Below, piece after piece: positions 38,131 through 49,888 of a DNA stretch of 64,000 nt. Every line of letters begins with the position of its first letter. The first letter of the stretch is position 1. The stretch spans positions 15,652,499 through 15,716,498 of the forward strand of contig NC_060956.1 of NCBI RefSeq assembly GCF_910589235.1. The letters are read 5' to 3'. The position numbers and the translations under genes are program-made. Source of the DNA: Vespa crabro. Its lineage: Eukaryota; Arthropoda; Insecta; Hymenoptera; Vespidae. Below the pieces are notes generated by a model. That model saw only the letters and a list, made by a program, of their open reading frames with translations. It did no database searches and was not told the origin of the DNA.

Positions 38131-40378
38131 CTACATATTTTTTTACATTCTATCTTGAATTTGCTCGCCGTTTTCATTTTCAATAAGCAAAGAGTACGTT
38201 TTTGAACGTGTCAAAAAAATTTACAAGGAAGGAAAAAGAAAAAGACAAAGGTGTGGGTTGCGGATATGCATGTAATACATACATACATAGAACGCATACC
38301 TAGACACACACACACACATATATATATAAGCGGACTAATACGAACAATGGTATCCAGGTATCCTGTAAACAATGCATTCGGCACGATTCGAAAAGCAGCG
38401 TTCGTCTGTGCTTTTGAACAAATCTACAGTCCGCTTTTGCAACAATAATTCATCAGTCGACATTCGCGCAAGGACGACGGTTTTTTCTCGATGGCTGCAC
38501 GTATACTCTCACACACGTTTTATAGGCTTTGCAAAAGTTCCATCATTGTGATACGATTGCACAGTCATCATTTTTCTGTTTCCATCAACGGTATTTGTCT
38601 TTTCCCTTCGTTCTCGCATTCCATGATTACCTTATATTTCTCCAGATCCATATCTGTTTCTTATCATTATTATCGTACAATACGATTGTAGCCATCTATC
38701 GTACTTTATCGTCTTTTTGAAATAGAATTTATTTTATGTATGGTTTTACTTTTGAAATACAACGAAATAAATGCGATAGAAAATGCAGCATCTTTCAGTT
38801 TTCGTGATCTCTATTGGGCTTGTTTGTTTAATTAAAAGCGGAGAAAAGAATTGAGGAAAGAATACATCTTGATTGCATCAACTTCATTATGCGGTCGAGC
38901 GAGCTCGTTTCCCTTACACGTTTCTTCTTTCTAGCTAGTGGAGATAGCACGCGTAATATGGTAAACCGTGGACTTTCTGCGTTTTACTGGTTACATACGT
39001 ACGTCGGTATATAAGTATATAAGGTCTCGTGTACGATCGTTGGATAAGGTAGAGAAGGTAGATGTTTTCATAATAAAAGTTTGAACGAGAAAAGAATTTT
39101 GAACAGAGTTTCGCGTTGGTTAATGTGAACCGTTGTTAAAGCAAATATTAGAGAAAAAAAAAAATATATATATATATGCAATAAAAAAAAGTACATTAGA
39201 AAAGAGAGATGAAAACATGATCATGGATGTTGACCGACGGAAAAGGAAGTATGCGTACCGCCCGGAGAGCCCGTAAAAGGCACGAAAGGCAGACAGGATG
39301 TACGGATGATATTTGCAAGAGCAACTAGCGTAATGCCCAGTGACGAGCAACTGTTGAGTATGCGTCAAATACCTATACAAAGAGAACTGAGCAACGGCAA
39401 AATCCCTTTGCGCGTTCTACCACTCGTCATTCTTTATATTCTCTTTTTTCTTTTTCTATTCTTCCCTTTAACAACAACGTTCTACTATCTCCTTCTAAAC
39501 ATTTTCATACCCTCGACGCTTATCATTCATGTTTTTGTAGGAACAAAATTGTGCGCCTCTTTTTCTTCATTTTTGTCGATTTTTTTTGATTATAAATGAT
39601 CAATCTTAGAAAATTATTTTGTTCTTTTCGGAATGGAATTCGAAATATTTGTTTTAATTGTCAATAATTTCGCATGTTAGTCTTTTAATTATTAATGATA
39701 GATACCTCGATTCTAAAAGCGCTTTACGAATTAAGGAAGAGGATTTCGTCGAGGAACTCGATGTCGAAACTAGGATGATTGAGACAAATTTCTTCTTCGA
39801 GAAAAAATCGTTCTGTTTATTGGAAATTTCAAATCGGAGGATGCAGATTAATATCGTGGATACTCGCTACAGGAAATCGGGGTAATATTTAACGTTCGTT
39901 GGTCCCATTTTTACGTTTGTATATATATCTTTATTTCGAGGAAAGACGTTTTTCTTTCATAATCGTGCTTTTTTTATCCATTTAAAGGCAGAGATGTATA
40001 TAAGGATTTTGATGAACAGGAATTCTTTGAAATTTGTGGCAAAAAGTTACGTTAAGTTGGAGTTCGTAAATTTCTCACATTTATCAATTCCTTTTGGATT
40101 AGTTCACGTTTTTAAGCCGCAAGGTTTTATCTGACAACCAAGGATTTTCGTCCTTGATCAGGCTTTTTGCAATGCGCTTCAAGGATGTAACGCGGCACAA
40201 TGTAAGTAGATACTATCGCGACTTCTGAGAAATTCCTATTCGTTCTTTGTCGCGATCAAATTAAAAATTCGAGAAGAATAAACGAGTGCTTGATTTCGCT
40301 TCTTAAGAGACATCATAAAACTTGAACGAAAACTTTTCGTGAAACAACACGTGGATACATTCGGAATAGTAATACGAG

Positions 40379-40572
40379 TAGATGTAGTAGTAGAAATAGT
40401 AGTAGAAATAGTAATAGTAGTAGTAGAAGTAGCGGTAATAGTAGTAGTAGTAGTAGTAGAAGAAGCAGTAGTAGTAGTAGTAGTAGAAGAAGCAGTAGTA
40501 GTAGTAGTAGTAGAAGAAGCAGTAGTAGTAGTAGTAGTAGAAGAAGCAGTAGTAGTAGTAGTAGTAATAGTA
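40379..40572. repeat. (AGT/AGA)n array containing a 27-bp minisatellite
   Basis: Imperfect GTA and GAA triplets. From 40458 a 27-bp unit (AGAAGAAGC followed by six AGT-type triplets) repeats four times, with AGAAGAAGC at 40458, 40485, 40512 and 40539. It lies inside a 267-codon + strand frame, where each unit reads as six Val plus EEA, and a minus-strand frame reading Thr/Ser/Ala. Both are judged repeat translations. Confidence 0.95.
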
Positions 40573-40904
40573 GGCTCCTTATACTTATTTCGGATGTTGT
40601 ATTCTAAACGAAAGAGAAGACGAAGAGACGAAGATCTTTTTGCGAGACGGTCTGAAGATTCTGAAAATGGTACTCTCTTGGCATGGCCCGGACAAAGTGG
40701 TCGAGTCCACAATTATATAGGACAATACCGCGAAATGGTAGCGCAACAAAAGAAAGAAAAAGAGGGTAGGGTTTACCCATGCGCTCGACCGTCGACTGGT
40801 AAGAGGAAGAGTACAGAAACACGGGCCATTGTTTCCGGTAGCAGGTGTTATTTCGTGAATGGTACTGTTATCGTGCATTCTCTCGTAGAGTTGTGCGTTG
40901 CGCG

Positions 40905-40941
40905 CAAAAAGAAAGAGAGAAAGAGACAAGGAAATAGAGAA

Positions 40942-40990
<49 letters not shown>

Positions 40991-41016
40991 AAGAGAGAGA
41001 GAGAAGGAGAGAGAGG
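40905..41016. repeat. (GA)n array, imperfect
   Basis: GA with AAAG and GGGA interruptions, purine throughout. Confidence 0.95.
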
Positions 41017-42005
41017 ATGCGGAGGGCAGTATACGTGGTTTATTCAGAGGTGGTCATGCGCCATGTTCAAAGAGCCATTACGAAAATGACCATTAAAATA
41101 AATTACTCTCATCGTGGCGCAGGACTCTCGGCTCGTAGCTAGATGTCCTTCCGTTCCCTTCCGTTCTCTTCCGCTACGATGCAGTCTGCGAATACGTGAC
41201 GCGGAAATAGTCGGTCGTACGAATCAATTTACGTAAATAATGGAGAGCACGGATGCGCTTTGGTTTTCGAAAACTCAATGTCCGGTTCTAAGTGCCAGAA
41301 TCATTAAAATATTCCATGCTTGGATGAATCTGTATCTTCCGTTTTTCTTTATCACTATTTATGCATTTATACGCATGAGATATTCCTTCACTATTTTCAT
41401 TAATGTGCTCTTTCATACTTGAAATATATAGAATTTATTGAATTTTGCAATCTCCAACCTTGAAAATACGATTTTTCCCGATCATACATCGAAGATATTT
41501 ATCATTTCTCTTAAAAATCTATTAATTTCTATACGATAAACATTAAACGATGACTTTATGAGTTTTTGTAAACGATGACTTTTTGACGTATCGAATTTAA
41601 TTGAGTAGCATGATAAAGAAATTTATTATTAACACCTACCAGAAACAAGACTCATTCTTTCTCTTTCTATCAAAAGAATTGACTCGTGAAACCGATAAAT
41701 TCCATTTTTCTGAAATGAGTCTTCTCTTTTATAATAAAGAGAACAGAAGAAAGAATCTACTTAGGAAAGTCAGGCAAACGCAGCGCTTGTCAGCGGGATA
41801 AAAGTGCCGGTACATCGGAATCCTTTTTCCTCCCGATTCAGCAAATATTGACGTTCGTGAATTGAAATTTGCATGGACAGCGAAATTGGCAAAATATTTC
41901 CGCTCGTAAAGGAACGTTCGAGGGTGAATATGCCGGGAAATGGGAAAGGGCCGGGGAAGGAGCGACGGTCGAAAAGGGGAGCGATACCGCTCCCTCCCCT
42001 GTTCT

Positions 42006-42036
42006 CTCTCTCTCTCTCTCTGTCTGTCTCTCTCTT
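42006..42036. repeat. short (TC)n tract
   Basis: TC with TGTCTGTC. It lies about 245 bases before exon C and would sit in the intron. Confidence 0.85.
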
Positions 42037-42281
42037 ATTTTCCCCCTTTCCTTTACCCGGGGGAATAACACTGACCGAGGAAAAAGCGTGCTCCTAAATT
42101 TAATATGACGCGTCTTTGGATCGATTTCGACGGGCGTTTTCCTTCCTTCTTTCTTCTTCTTTCTTTTCTTTGCGTCCCTCGAGTCGAAGTTTATCGAAAA
42201 GCAAAAAAAAGAAAGGAAGAGAGAAGACAGAGTTCGGTGGGGAAGATTGAAGTGACGGAGAGGTTTGTATGTGTGTTTCAG

Positions 42282-42540
42282 GGTCCGGTCGGGGAGGTGG
42301 GCGGCGTTAGGCTGCCACTGCAATCCTTACATGGATACGGTTCCGTGTTCATGTACTCGGCGTTAACGAGTCCAGGCGGTGGTAGCGGCCAGGCTGGGGG
42401 AGGTGGAGGCGAAGTCACCCTCCGCCTCCGCGAACCGGAGGACATACCAGAGGAAGTGCTCGCTCGTCTCGAGGATACCGCCACCCTCTCCATCTCCCTT
42501 CAAGGCGACGCAGTCCTGAGGCTAGGGGCGGCTGCCGCAG
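42282..42540 (+). CDS. internal exon of a large split gene (exon C), Gly-rich segment, product unknown
   Basis: This is the best-supported coding segment. The acceptor ...gtatgtgtgtttcag ends at 42281 and the donor gccgcag|gtgagag starts at 42541. The 259 bases are open in phase 0 and end in phase 1, giving 86 codons plus one base. Residues 1-30 include GVRLPLQSLHGYGSVFMYSA; then comes a Gly/Ser/Gln linker (GGGSGQAGGGGG); then a charged part with LREPEDIPEEVLARLED; then TLSISLQGDAVLRLG and an Ala run. GC content is far above the surroundings and third positions are mostly G or C, as in a conserved coding exon. The leftover base g joins the first two bases of the exon at 61460 to give GGA (Gly). 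The Gly-rich part suggests a disordered linker between two ordered stretches. I do not recognise the family; a transcriptional or chromatin regulator is a guess. Confidence 0.8.
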
Positions 42541-42866
42541 GTGAGAGTCTCTCTCTCTTCGAAAAATTCGAGAAGCTCGAAAGTAACCGACTATTACTAC
42601 CGAGTATCGGAGTATCAGAGCCGGGGAGCCATAATAAATAATTGGCTTATATTCGCTTCATAAATCCGAGTGCTTCCCGGCCGCTTCCCGCTTAAAATGT
42701 ACCCCTTGAATTTATTATAATGAGGACCTTCCCCTCGTATTTTTAGGATCCCCATTAATTTTCTCGCTTTCGAAGCGTACGTACTCGCGACCAAGCTACC
42801 TAGCTGCACGATAGAACTACCTTGTTCGTTCGCGTATGGCGTCGAACAGATTAGTCGCGATTCCAT

Positions 42867-42882
42867 GGCGCATGCGCGCGCC
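42867..42882. promoter_or_regulatory. palindromic GCGCATGCGC motif (NRF-1-like)
   Basis: The 10-base palindrome GCGCATGCGC at 42868-42877 continues as GCGCC. It matches the known consensus for NRF-1 / erect-wing family factors (T/CGCGCATGCGCA/G), which usually bind promoters. It lies about 330 bases into the intron after exon C, in a GC-richer stretch. Function is inference. Confidence 0.35.
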
Positions 42883-43429
42883 GACTAATACAGAATTATT
42901 TCGATGGTTCCTCTCGCGCTAATCCGTGCTTTTGTAACGACTCGACTAAAAAACCCTTAGCCGTTCGACCATTTTCCTTGGACTTTATGACGACAACGCA
43001 CTTTTTTTAAGCTCGCCTAAATTTATCGTTCTGTTTTCGAACATTCTTAACTCTATTAGTGCACTTGCCGGCAACACTTTTTAAAGAATCTTCGAATGTT
43101 CCGTTTACCGTCGTTTTGAGATCCGAATTGATGGAAAATATAAGATCGAATAGCTATATACGTGTCGAAGATATAAAGAAGAAGAACCGCGAAAGAAAAG
43201 ATCGCCGTTACGAAAAGGTTAAAAGTGTGAGCGGACGCGGTCGGATGTCGAGGTCTCGGTAAGGAATCCTCCCTCGTGGAAGAAATCCGAGGACGATCGA
43301 GCGTTAACTTCCGGACGATTTGTCAGAGTCGAACTAGTGCCGACCTGGTTCTAGTATTTGCCACGATAAATCCCGGATTTTCATAACTTTCTCTCAGCCA
43401 TCTCCTGTCCTCTGTCTATCTCTCTCGTT

Positions 43430-43485
43430 CTTTCTTCCTTCCTTCCTTTCTTCTTTCCTCCCTTTCTTTCTTTCTTTCTTTCTGT
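43430..43485. repeat. (CCTT/TTTC)n pyrimidine repeat
   Basis: CCTT units pass into TTTC units. Confidence 0.9.
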
Positions 43486-44675
43486 TTTGCTACCCCTCAC
43501 ATCGGCATCGCCAAGGGCAAGTTTTCAAGAGCCTCTTTCTATTGGCCTCGCATCGTGTATCCTTTAAAAGTCTCGATGGGATCCCGGAAAAATATCTTTT
43601 CCATCCTTTTTCCTCCCTCTATCCCTTTCTTACTCCTTCTTTTCGTCTTTAGTTTTGTTCCTCCTTCTTTCGACTCAATGACGCTCTTGCGACTGCTTTC
43701 AGTGAATTTCATGCCAAAAGAGATTTACCGAAGTTGCAGCTTGTTACAAAGTCTTTGGACTTTAGCCACGAAAGGAAGCTCTGTCTGGGAATCGCGTTTC
43801 CTCTGAATGGGGTTCGGTGAAACCCGATGATTACAAAAATCGATTGAGATGATTTCTTGTTTGACACCAAACGTTCGTATCGAGTTTAAACTCGTACGCG
43901 TATGAATCAGAATTGGATCCATTTTCAGATTTGCGATTTTTGAAAAACAAGAAATGTTTCCGTTCTCGGAATTGGTAGGATTGTCTGGGTTCACATAGAA
44001 ACGAAGATATTTGAAAATTTTCGATATTGGGAGATATCAAAATGTGTGTAACAAAGACATGGTAATATCATAAACCGAAAAAAAATGGAACTAGACGCAA
44101 TAAAGGTGCCGCGTGAAATATCTACCGCGAAAAGAAATAAGTTTGAAATATGCCAGTGTTTTATTTTCCACGTGCGAATACCTGCCCTCCGTAGGATGGA
44201 ATACGATGAGACCGAAACAACGTCGAGTTCGAAGAACGAGCGAACATACCGGTGTATATTTTGCGTTTAAAAAAAATGCTTGCGGTTTGGATATACACAT
44301 GGATCGTGGCTTGAACGATGCGAGTACGCGAACAATTTTGTGCTAGCACCAGGGCATAAATATAGAAGCGGGACGAAGAAAGTGTCCGCATGTTTTCCTC
44401 TATCGGATTTTATTTTTTTTTCTTTTCTTTTTTTTGGAGCGAACCAGGTGAGAGTGAGAAAGAAATAAGTAGAAAGGGAAAAGGAAATGAAGAGAGACAG
44501 AGAAACGAGGAGGGGTATGTACATTCGAAACTTATGTAGAAAACTTTGCGGAGAGAGCAATTCTCGTTATAACTTCGAAACTGGAAACTTAAACTGCCGC
44601 GAGTCCAACCATGGGGAGGGGGGTGAAAGTTTTGGTCGTTTTCCTACGCGGGACAATCGTTTGCCCTTTTCGTAG

Positions 44676-44877
<202 letters not shown>

Positions 44878-45301
44878 CATTCTCTTTAGTTACGTTCTCC
44901 ATCTTTAGCTATGTCTTTTACAAAAGACCGTTTTTTTTTACTGACCCTTCGGATCGGATCTAACTAACCTCGTCTTTCGTCTTTCTTGTTCCTTGCCGTA
45001 AAATAATTCGAACTTCGACTCGTAAATCCGTAAAGAATGACGGTGCAATAATCGAGCTGAACTTGTTACACCCTTCGTTACTACTTACTTAGTGACCGTA
45101 CTTTAAGAAACTTCGTTAGAGGATGCATCGAACAGAGAATTCGACCAAATTCGATTTGATAGCGCAGAAAAATTAAACTTATTTTTCCTTCTTCATTGTA
45201 TTAGGACATTACTAAAGGGTACGGAAATTTATCGATGTTCAATGTGGTTTTGCGAATTTTTATTTTCATAGATTTTCGTGATTTTTCAACGAAAGTTCAA
45301 G

Positions 45302-45304
<3 letters not shown>

Positions 45305-45358
<54 letters not shown>
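45305..45358. repeat. (GA)n microsatellite
   Basis: Perfect GA run. Confidence 0.95.
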
Positions 45359-45361
<3 letters not shown>

Positions 45362-45723
45362 CGATTATAATCCTAGCTCGATTGCGTCTCATTTTGTAAA
45401 GGCCGTTCTCTAACAAGCACGGTTCAACGATAGTTCCCGGGACATTAGGGCCATTATCCTGGTGTCACGTACTTAAGAATAGGTTGTAGGACACGTAGAA
45501 ACGGCTACCTGTGCGCAAGTCGAACACGAAGTACCAGCATCGATGTTATTACTACCACTACTACCACCATCACCACTACTATCATCACAAGCGTCGTTTT
45601 CATCGTCGGTTTCTACTCTTCGTAAAAGAGGAGGCGGTGAAGTTCGATGTTCAGAATGTGCATCGCTAGCTGAGAACCTCGCGGAGAAGCTATGGATGAA
45701 TCTCCGTGCTATCAAGGGAAACA

Positions 45724-45783
<60 letters not shown>
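45724..45783. repeat. (GA)n microsatellite
   Basis: GA run with AAAG interruptions. Overlapping Arg/Glu ORFs in three frames are repeat translations. Confidence 0.95.
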
Positions 45784-45784
<1 letters not shown>

Positions 45785-46724
45785 CGCAAAACGCGAAGCT
45801 TAAACCCCAACGACTATGTGTGCGCACGAACTCTCTCTCGTTCTTCGTTAAAGCCGTTTACGTTTTACGCGCGGTCGAGCCACTAATTTCCCTCCTTCAC
45901 CTTCAACTTTCTTGCCTTCGTTCTGCTCGAGAGGAAAATACAAATTTACGATCTTCCCTACCTAGTATCTCCTCTTATTTTATTTCTATCTCTATTACGG
46001 AAGATTAGAAAGTTGATTCTTATCATCGGCATTTTGTACCGAATAAATGCTGAACGTTATTTCGAATTAATTATGTATTTATACGGATATTCGAGGAATT
46101 TATGTTGGAACATATCTTGGAACTTTATATTACTATTTAACGAATGTAGCTTCAATAGTTCAATTCAATAATTCGTATGATTCAAATTAATCATACTTCG
46201 TACAATTCAAATTCGAAAAGAATATCATTTGTCGATATCAAAGAAACATTCTGTATAACGAGAACAGATTTCTTAATATCGTTCGTGTGATCTCGAACGA
46301 ATTACTTGGAAGAAATCGTACTGGAAACGTAACCCACGTTCCTCTTGTGGTAGATCGAAAGTAATAAAGGGATCCGACAAAGGGCGCAATTTAACGGGAG
46401 TTCTCGCGTCTAGTCCACGTTCGGGTGCGTTCCCTGAAGAGAGATAAAGGCAGCGAATAAGTGACCCGTGTATCCGACGCGACGGCGTCCTTTTACCGTC
46501 GATCCTGACGCTCGTTCGACGGGGTCAACTGAAAAAGATCAAAGACCAAGGAACGTACACCCGTTCGTTTCCCACTGACGCCTTAAACGTGTCTCTACGA
46601 CCGCACCGATGCATTTTGCATCGACTTTGTAATTGTAAATCGTTCCTTGTACCGTATTTCGTCTCGAATATCCAATCCGTCGAAGAAGTAATAAGGTACC
46701 GAAAACGATTTTCGATCGCGATCA

Positions 46725-46862
46725 CGCTTTTCCTGCTTCTTCCTCTTCCTCCTTCCCTCTTTCTCATCCTCCTCCTTTTCCTCCTTCTTCCTCTTCCTCT
46801 TCCCCGCTTTCTCATCCTCCTTCTTCCTTTTCCTCCTTCCCTCTTTTTCATTCTACTTCTTT
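46725..46862. repeat. polypyrimidine tract with an approximate tandem duplication
   Basis: About 138 bases of nearly pure C/T. A block containing CTTTCTCATCCTCC occurs twice about 50 bases apart. Such tracts can form triplex (H-)DNA. Confidence 0.9.
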
Positions 46863-47792
46863 TCCTCCTCTATTTCCTCGTCTCTCAGACTTTCGAATTT
46901 TATTTTCCTACGCGAAATACTTTTCCACCTTCGTAGAAATTTAAGAGAAACGATAGAACCTTCTTTTAGGACAAATCTTCTTTTACTGTCAATATGTTTA
47001 TCGAAGAGGTATATATTTATCTGATAGGTAGATATATATTGTGAGATTCTTTCGAATTTTTTTTATTGTGTTTGTAGCCGAATTTTCCATTATTAATTCT
47101 CTAAAATTAATCCAAGAATAACGAGCAGCATTTCCGATGAAAAGGATCATGTTGTTAAGCTTCCGTTCGTTTTCTCCCCAAGTCCGGCTTTCCCCTATGC
47201 ATCATTCATGCACGGTAATTCGTTCAAAAGAACGAAGTAACAATACGCGCGATGAAATACATCGTGTTCGTAATGTCGTCTTTGGCGTTGTTGTAGGATG
47301 TGAAACAGTAACGTAATGACGACCCGGAAACCCTATTTTAATGATCTCGCGCGTCACTGAAGAACGTTGTTCTCGGTAATCTCGTTAACTCTACGTCAAG
47401 TTTCATTGTCGTTTAATAATCAATTTATTTTCGTTCTATCTTACTCATTTGCTCATCGTAGAATGTGATACTCCTTTGCAAATTTTTTTATAAGTTCTTT
47501 CGTTGTTTCTCTATTTCTTTATTCACAAATACATATCTGCTTATAGTTCTATTTTGATTCGAGAGTATTGATAAATGTAATAAAAATGAAATTCTCGTCC
47601 ATCGAAAGGACGTCCGAAGCGATTTCTTCCGGAGGATGAGCGCATACGCGTGTGCAAACGCTTCTAACGAGACCTTAGCGTTTCGTATAACGACATTGGG
47701 GCTCTCGCATCCATATTTACCGTTGGTGAGTTCCCGTGGGACCTGTACGGGACTGGTTATAACCTGCGCTATGGTCGCACAACCGATAGTAC

Positions 47793-47795
<3 letters not shown>

Positions 47796-47836
<41 letters not shown>
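47796..47836. repeat. (TA)n microsatellite
   Basis: TA run followed by GTATATGTAC. Confidence 0.95.
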
Positions 47837-47849
47837 GTACGCACAAATA

Positions 47850-47892
47850 CACACGCGCGCGCGTGCGTGCACTTACCCACACACACACACGT
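47850..47892. repeat. (CA)n / (CG)n compound repeat
   Basis: ACACGCGCGCGCGTGCGTGCAC is followed by ACACACACAC. Confidence 0.9.
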
Positions 47893-48178
47893 CTATATGT
47901 ATATACGTTTAGGTGTCTATAGTATATATAGATAGTCCCGATTCGTCCAGACTACATTTACTAGCATGATATCGAGTCGCGTTGCCGGTCATAGAGGCTA
48001 TAATATAACAGCTACCATAGGGGGCTACTGTCTCCGCTTTCCTGCCAGTGGGCTACCGGCTAAAACAGGAGAGGTGTGTTCGGTACATATTTACTTCGGG
48101 CTTACCGCGATATTGCCGTACAACCGAGGATACGGATATTCGTTGGTCTCTTTGTCCTTTCTCTTCCTGTCTCCTATC

Positions 48179-48179
<1 letters not shown>

Positions 48180-48220
<41 letters not shown>

Positions 48221-48255
48221 TCTCTTTCTCTCTCTCTCTTTCTCTCTCTCACTTT
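48180..48255. repeat. (TC)n microsatellite
   Basis: TC run with TTTC interruptions. Confidence 0.95.
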
Positions 48256-48606
48256 CTCCATCACGAAGTATACCAAATACGTAGATACGAGAGCTTCGGG
48301 AATCGTTTCCGCTTCCTACACCGATAACGCTCTAACTTTCCTAATCGGTCTTGATTACCTCTACTTCTACATTTGAATCCTTGAGATATAGAATACTTTT
48401 AGAAAAGAATTATATCGCTGGCAAGATCGTTAAAAATGTGTATTTCGTTTTGAAACTTTTTTTTTTACAAATATTTAAAATCGATAAGAAATTGCTTCTA
48501 TATCGTTAGTTGAAATATTCTGTATGATCCATGAATCAAGAAGCGATATCTTATTATCGATTCGAGGAAACGATGTTACGTTTGACGGGTTTCTCCGAAC
48601 TGGATA

Positions 48607-48794
48607 TTAATCGTCCAAGTCAATATTGATAGGTACGGCATCAAGAGGAAAACGATAGAATCCTATCCATTTCTGCAATCTAGATACCAAATCCTGATCG
48701 AAGCTTCCAGAAGGACTGTCACAAATCAAAGGAGGATCTAACAATTGTTGCAGACAATCAAATAGTATGAGAAGAGAAGAAGGGTGTATGCTCA
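48607..48794 (-). CDS. candidate last exon of a nested antisense gene
   Basis: On the minus strand an acceptor (...gaattcaattctctcag, AG at 48796-48795) is followed by an open frame in phase 1 that runs 62 codons to a TAA at 48609-48607. The translation looks like a folded protein end, including SSLLILFDCLQQLLDPPLIC, then DQDLVSRLQKWIGFYRFP and a terminal INIDLDD. Codon choice is mixed and not repeat-driven. The first two bases join the last base of the minus candidate exon 49121-49166 to form ATG. No AATAAA follows closely, and a 10-base A run on the minus strand about 150 bases on could instead mark a retrocopy. I recognise no family. It may be a small nested gene, a processed pseudogene or chance. 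Confidence 0.35.
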
Positions 48795-49026
48795 CTGAGA
48801 GAATTGAATTCGTGTTCGTAGGACGACAACGATTTGTCATTGATCATTGAATCGATTAGTCATTCTATCTCTTGACTGTAATAACGCAAACATTCGCATT
48901 TCGGGTAACATTGGTTCGTAAAAGTGAAATGGAGATCATCATGTTGATCAATCGTTAATTACAGATAATTTATGATTTCTTTAAATCGCTGAATTGGAGA
49001 AGTTAAGAATGCGTTTATTTTTTTAA

Positions 49027-49100
49027 GAAAAAGAAAGAGAACGAGAAAGAGAAAGAGAAAAAAAGAGAGAGAGAAAGAGAAAGAGAGGAAGAGAGAGAAC
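49027..49100. repeat. imperfect (GA)n purine tract
   Basis: GAGAAA units. It would lie inside the intron of the candidate antisense gene, near its 5' end. Confidence 0.9.
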
Positions 49101-49120
49101 TGAAACAGCAAGATACTTAC

Positions 49121-49166
49121 TCGTGACGTTATTTACTAGCGATACTTCAGCTATATCGTCGACGAT
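49121..49166 (-). CDS. candidate internal exon of the nested antisense gene, weak
   Basis: On the minus strand a consensus donor (cacga|gtaagtatc, GT at 49120-49119) ends a frame open for 15 codons plus one base, reading IVDDIAEVSLVNNVT. The only nearby in-frame boundary is an acceptor of poor quality (cattgacctag at 49167). The exit phase fits the last-exon candidate at 48794. The intron between would be 326 bases, a normal insect size. A 46-base open stretch proves little on its own. Confidence 0.22.
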
Positions 49167-49848
49167 CTAGGTCAATGTATAGTGTATAGGCGTAACTTTC
49201 CTAATAATGGTAAGTTTATAACTCGCTTTACTTAAACGTCTTTGACATGCTAGAATTGAAGAAGAGTGTTAAGCGGAACTTTCATCACAAAATTTATCCG
49301 ATGAATAAATAGCAATAAATAAGAGTTATGAATTTGTTTATAATATATATATGTATTCTATCTACATTTTAAAGAATCAACGAATCGATATGATATCGTA
49401 TCGCCATTTTAACGCATAGATACTTCTATAGAAATCAAAGCGAGTACTTTTCAACCATGTGACATAAAGTTACTATGGAACCTTGAATTGATGCTATAAA
49501 GCTCAAGCGTGTAATCATCAAGCGAGGAGGATGTCGTCAAGCAAGTACGGTGGTTTAAATTCGAATTAACTCGGCTTGGAGGAAAGTCGCGGCCCGTGGA
49601 CAAAGCTACTCGCGGTATTAAGCCATTAGACCGTAACGAGAGTTGATTAAATGTGCTGGTCGAGGTTGCGGCCGACAGAGGCCGAACCTCCGACGAACAA
49701 AAAGAAAGGAACATGAGGAACACGAGTGGTTGGCGTTGCTGTTCCAGACTTTGGCCTCCAAACTCCAACAAAAAAAAAGAGAACGTAACTTTCCCAGAGG
49801 GAATGTGTTCCCCCTCCCCCTTCTCCTCCCTCTCTCTCTCTCACTCAC

Positions 49849-49888
49849 TATAACTGTCCAGAGTTTTCCTGCGTTCTGCGACATTCAT
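49849..49888 (-). CDS. candidate first coding exon of the nested antisense gene, weak
   Basis: A minus-strand ATG at 49888 begins 13 codons (MNVAERRKTLDSY) and one extra base before a consensus donor (ttata|gtgagtgag, GT at 49848-49847). To reach the candidate exon at 49166, which starts in phase 0, a further exon changing the phase would be needed. I could not place it with confidence. A pyrimidine-preceded AG near 49771 is one possible acceptor, but its continuation stops early. Confidence 0.15.

Larger units (their letters stand above)
6634..42281 (+). other. long intron (about 35.6 kb) between exons A and C
   Basis: The boundaries are the GT at 6634 and the AG at 42280-42281. The content is mostly AT-rich single-copy sequence with many microsatellites, a MITE-like element at 16814-17187, two candidate small exons, a CpG-rich island at 24.8-25.5 kb and an ORF at 28.2 kb, all listed separately. 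Stretches not covered by another entry (for example 9042-12740, 21620-22970, 29150-30260 and 38130-40370) show nothing I can support. Confidence 0.5.
47590..48150. other. GC-richer unique block split by TA and CA repeats, coding-like but unassigned
   Basis: Apart from the (TA)n and CA/CG repeats in the middle, this block has higher GC than its surroundings and open frames on both strands. On + the frame from 47636 reads MSAYACANASNETLAFRITT and reaches a possible CAG|GT donor at 47794-47796. A GTGAGT at 47726 is another donor. No convincing acceptor precedes it, and neither its frame nor phase joins exons C and D. It may be conserved regulatory DNA or a degraded exon. Confidence 0.2.

Noticed and set aside
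40339..41142. 267-codon + strand ORF, the longest in the window
   Set aside because: Its first third is poly-Val from the trinucleotide array and its later part is Arg/Glu from a (GA)n array. No splice signals or family similarity; the minus strand of the same array is open too.
49141..49208. Plus-strand mini-exon candidate before GTAAGT at 49209
   Set aside because: Its open frame does not match the phase required between exons C and D; the needed frame has a stop. The minus strand of the same region fits better.
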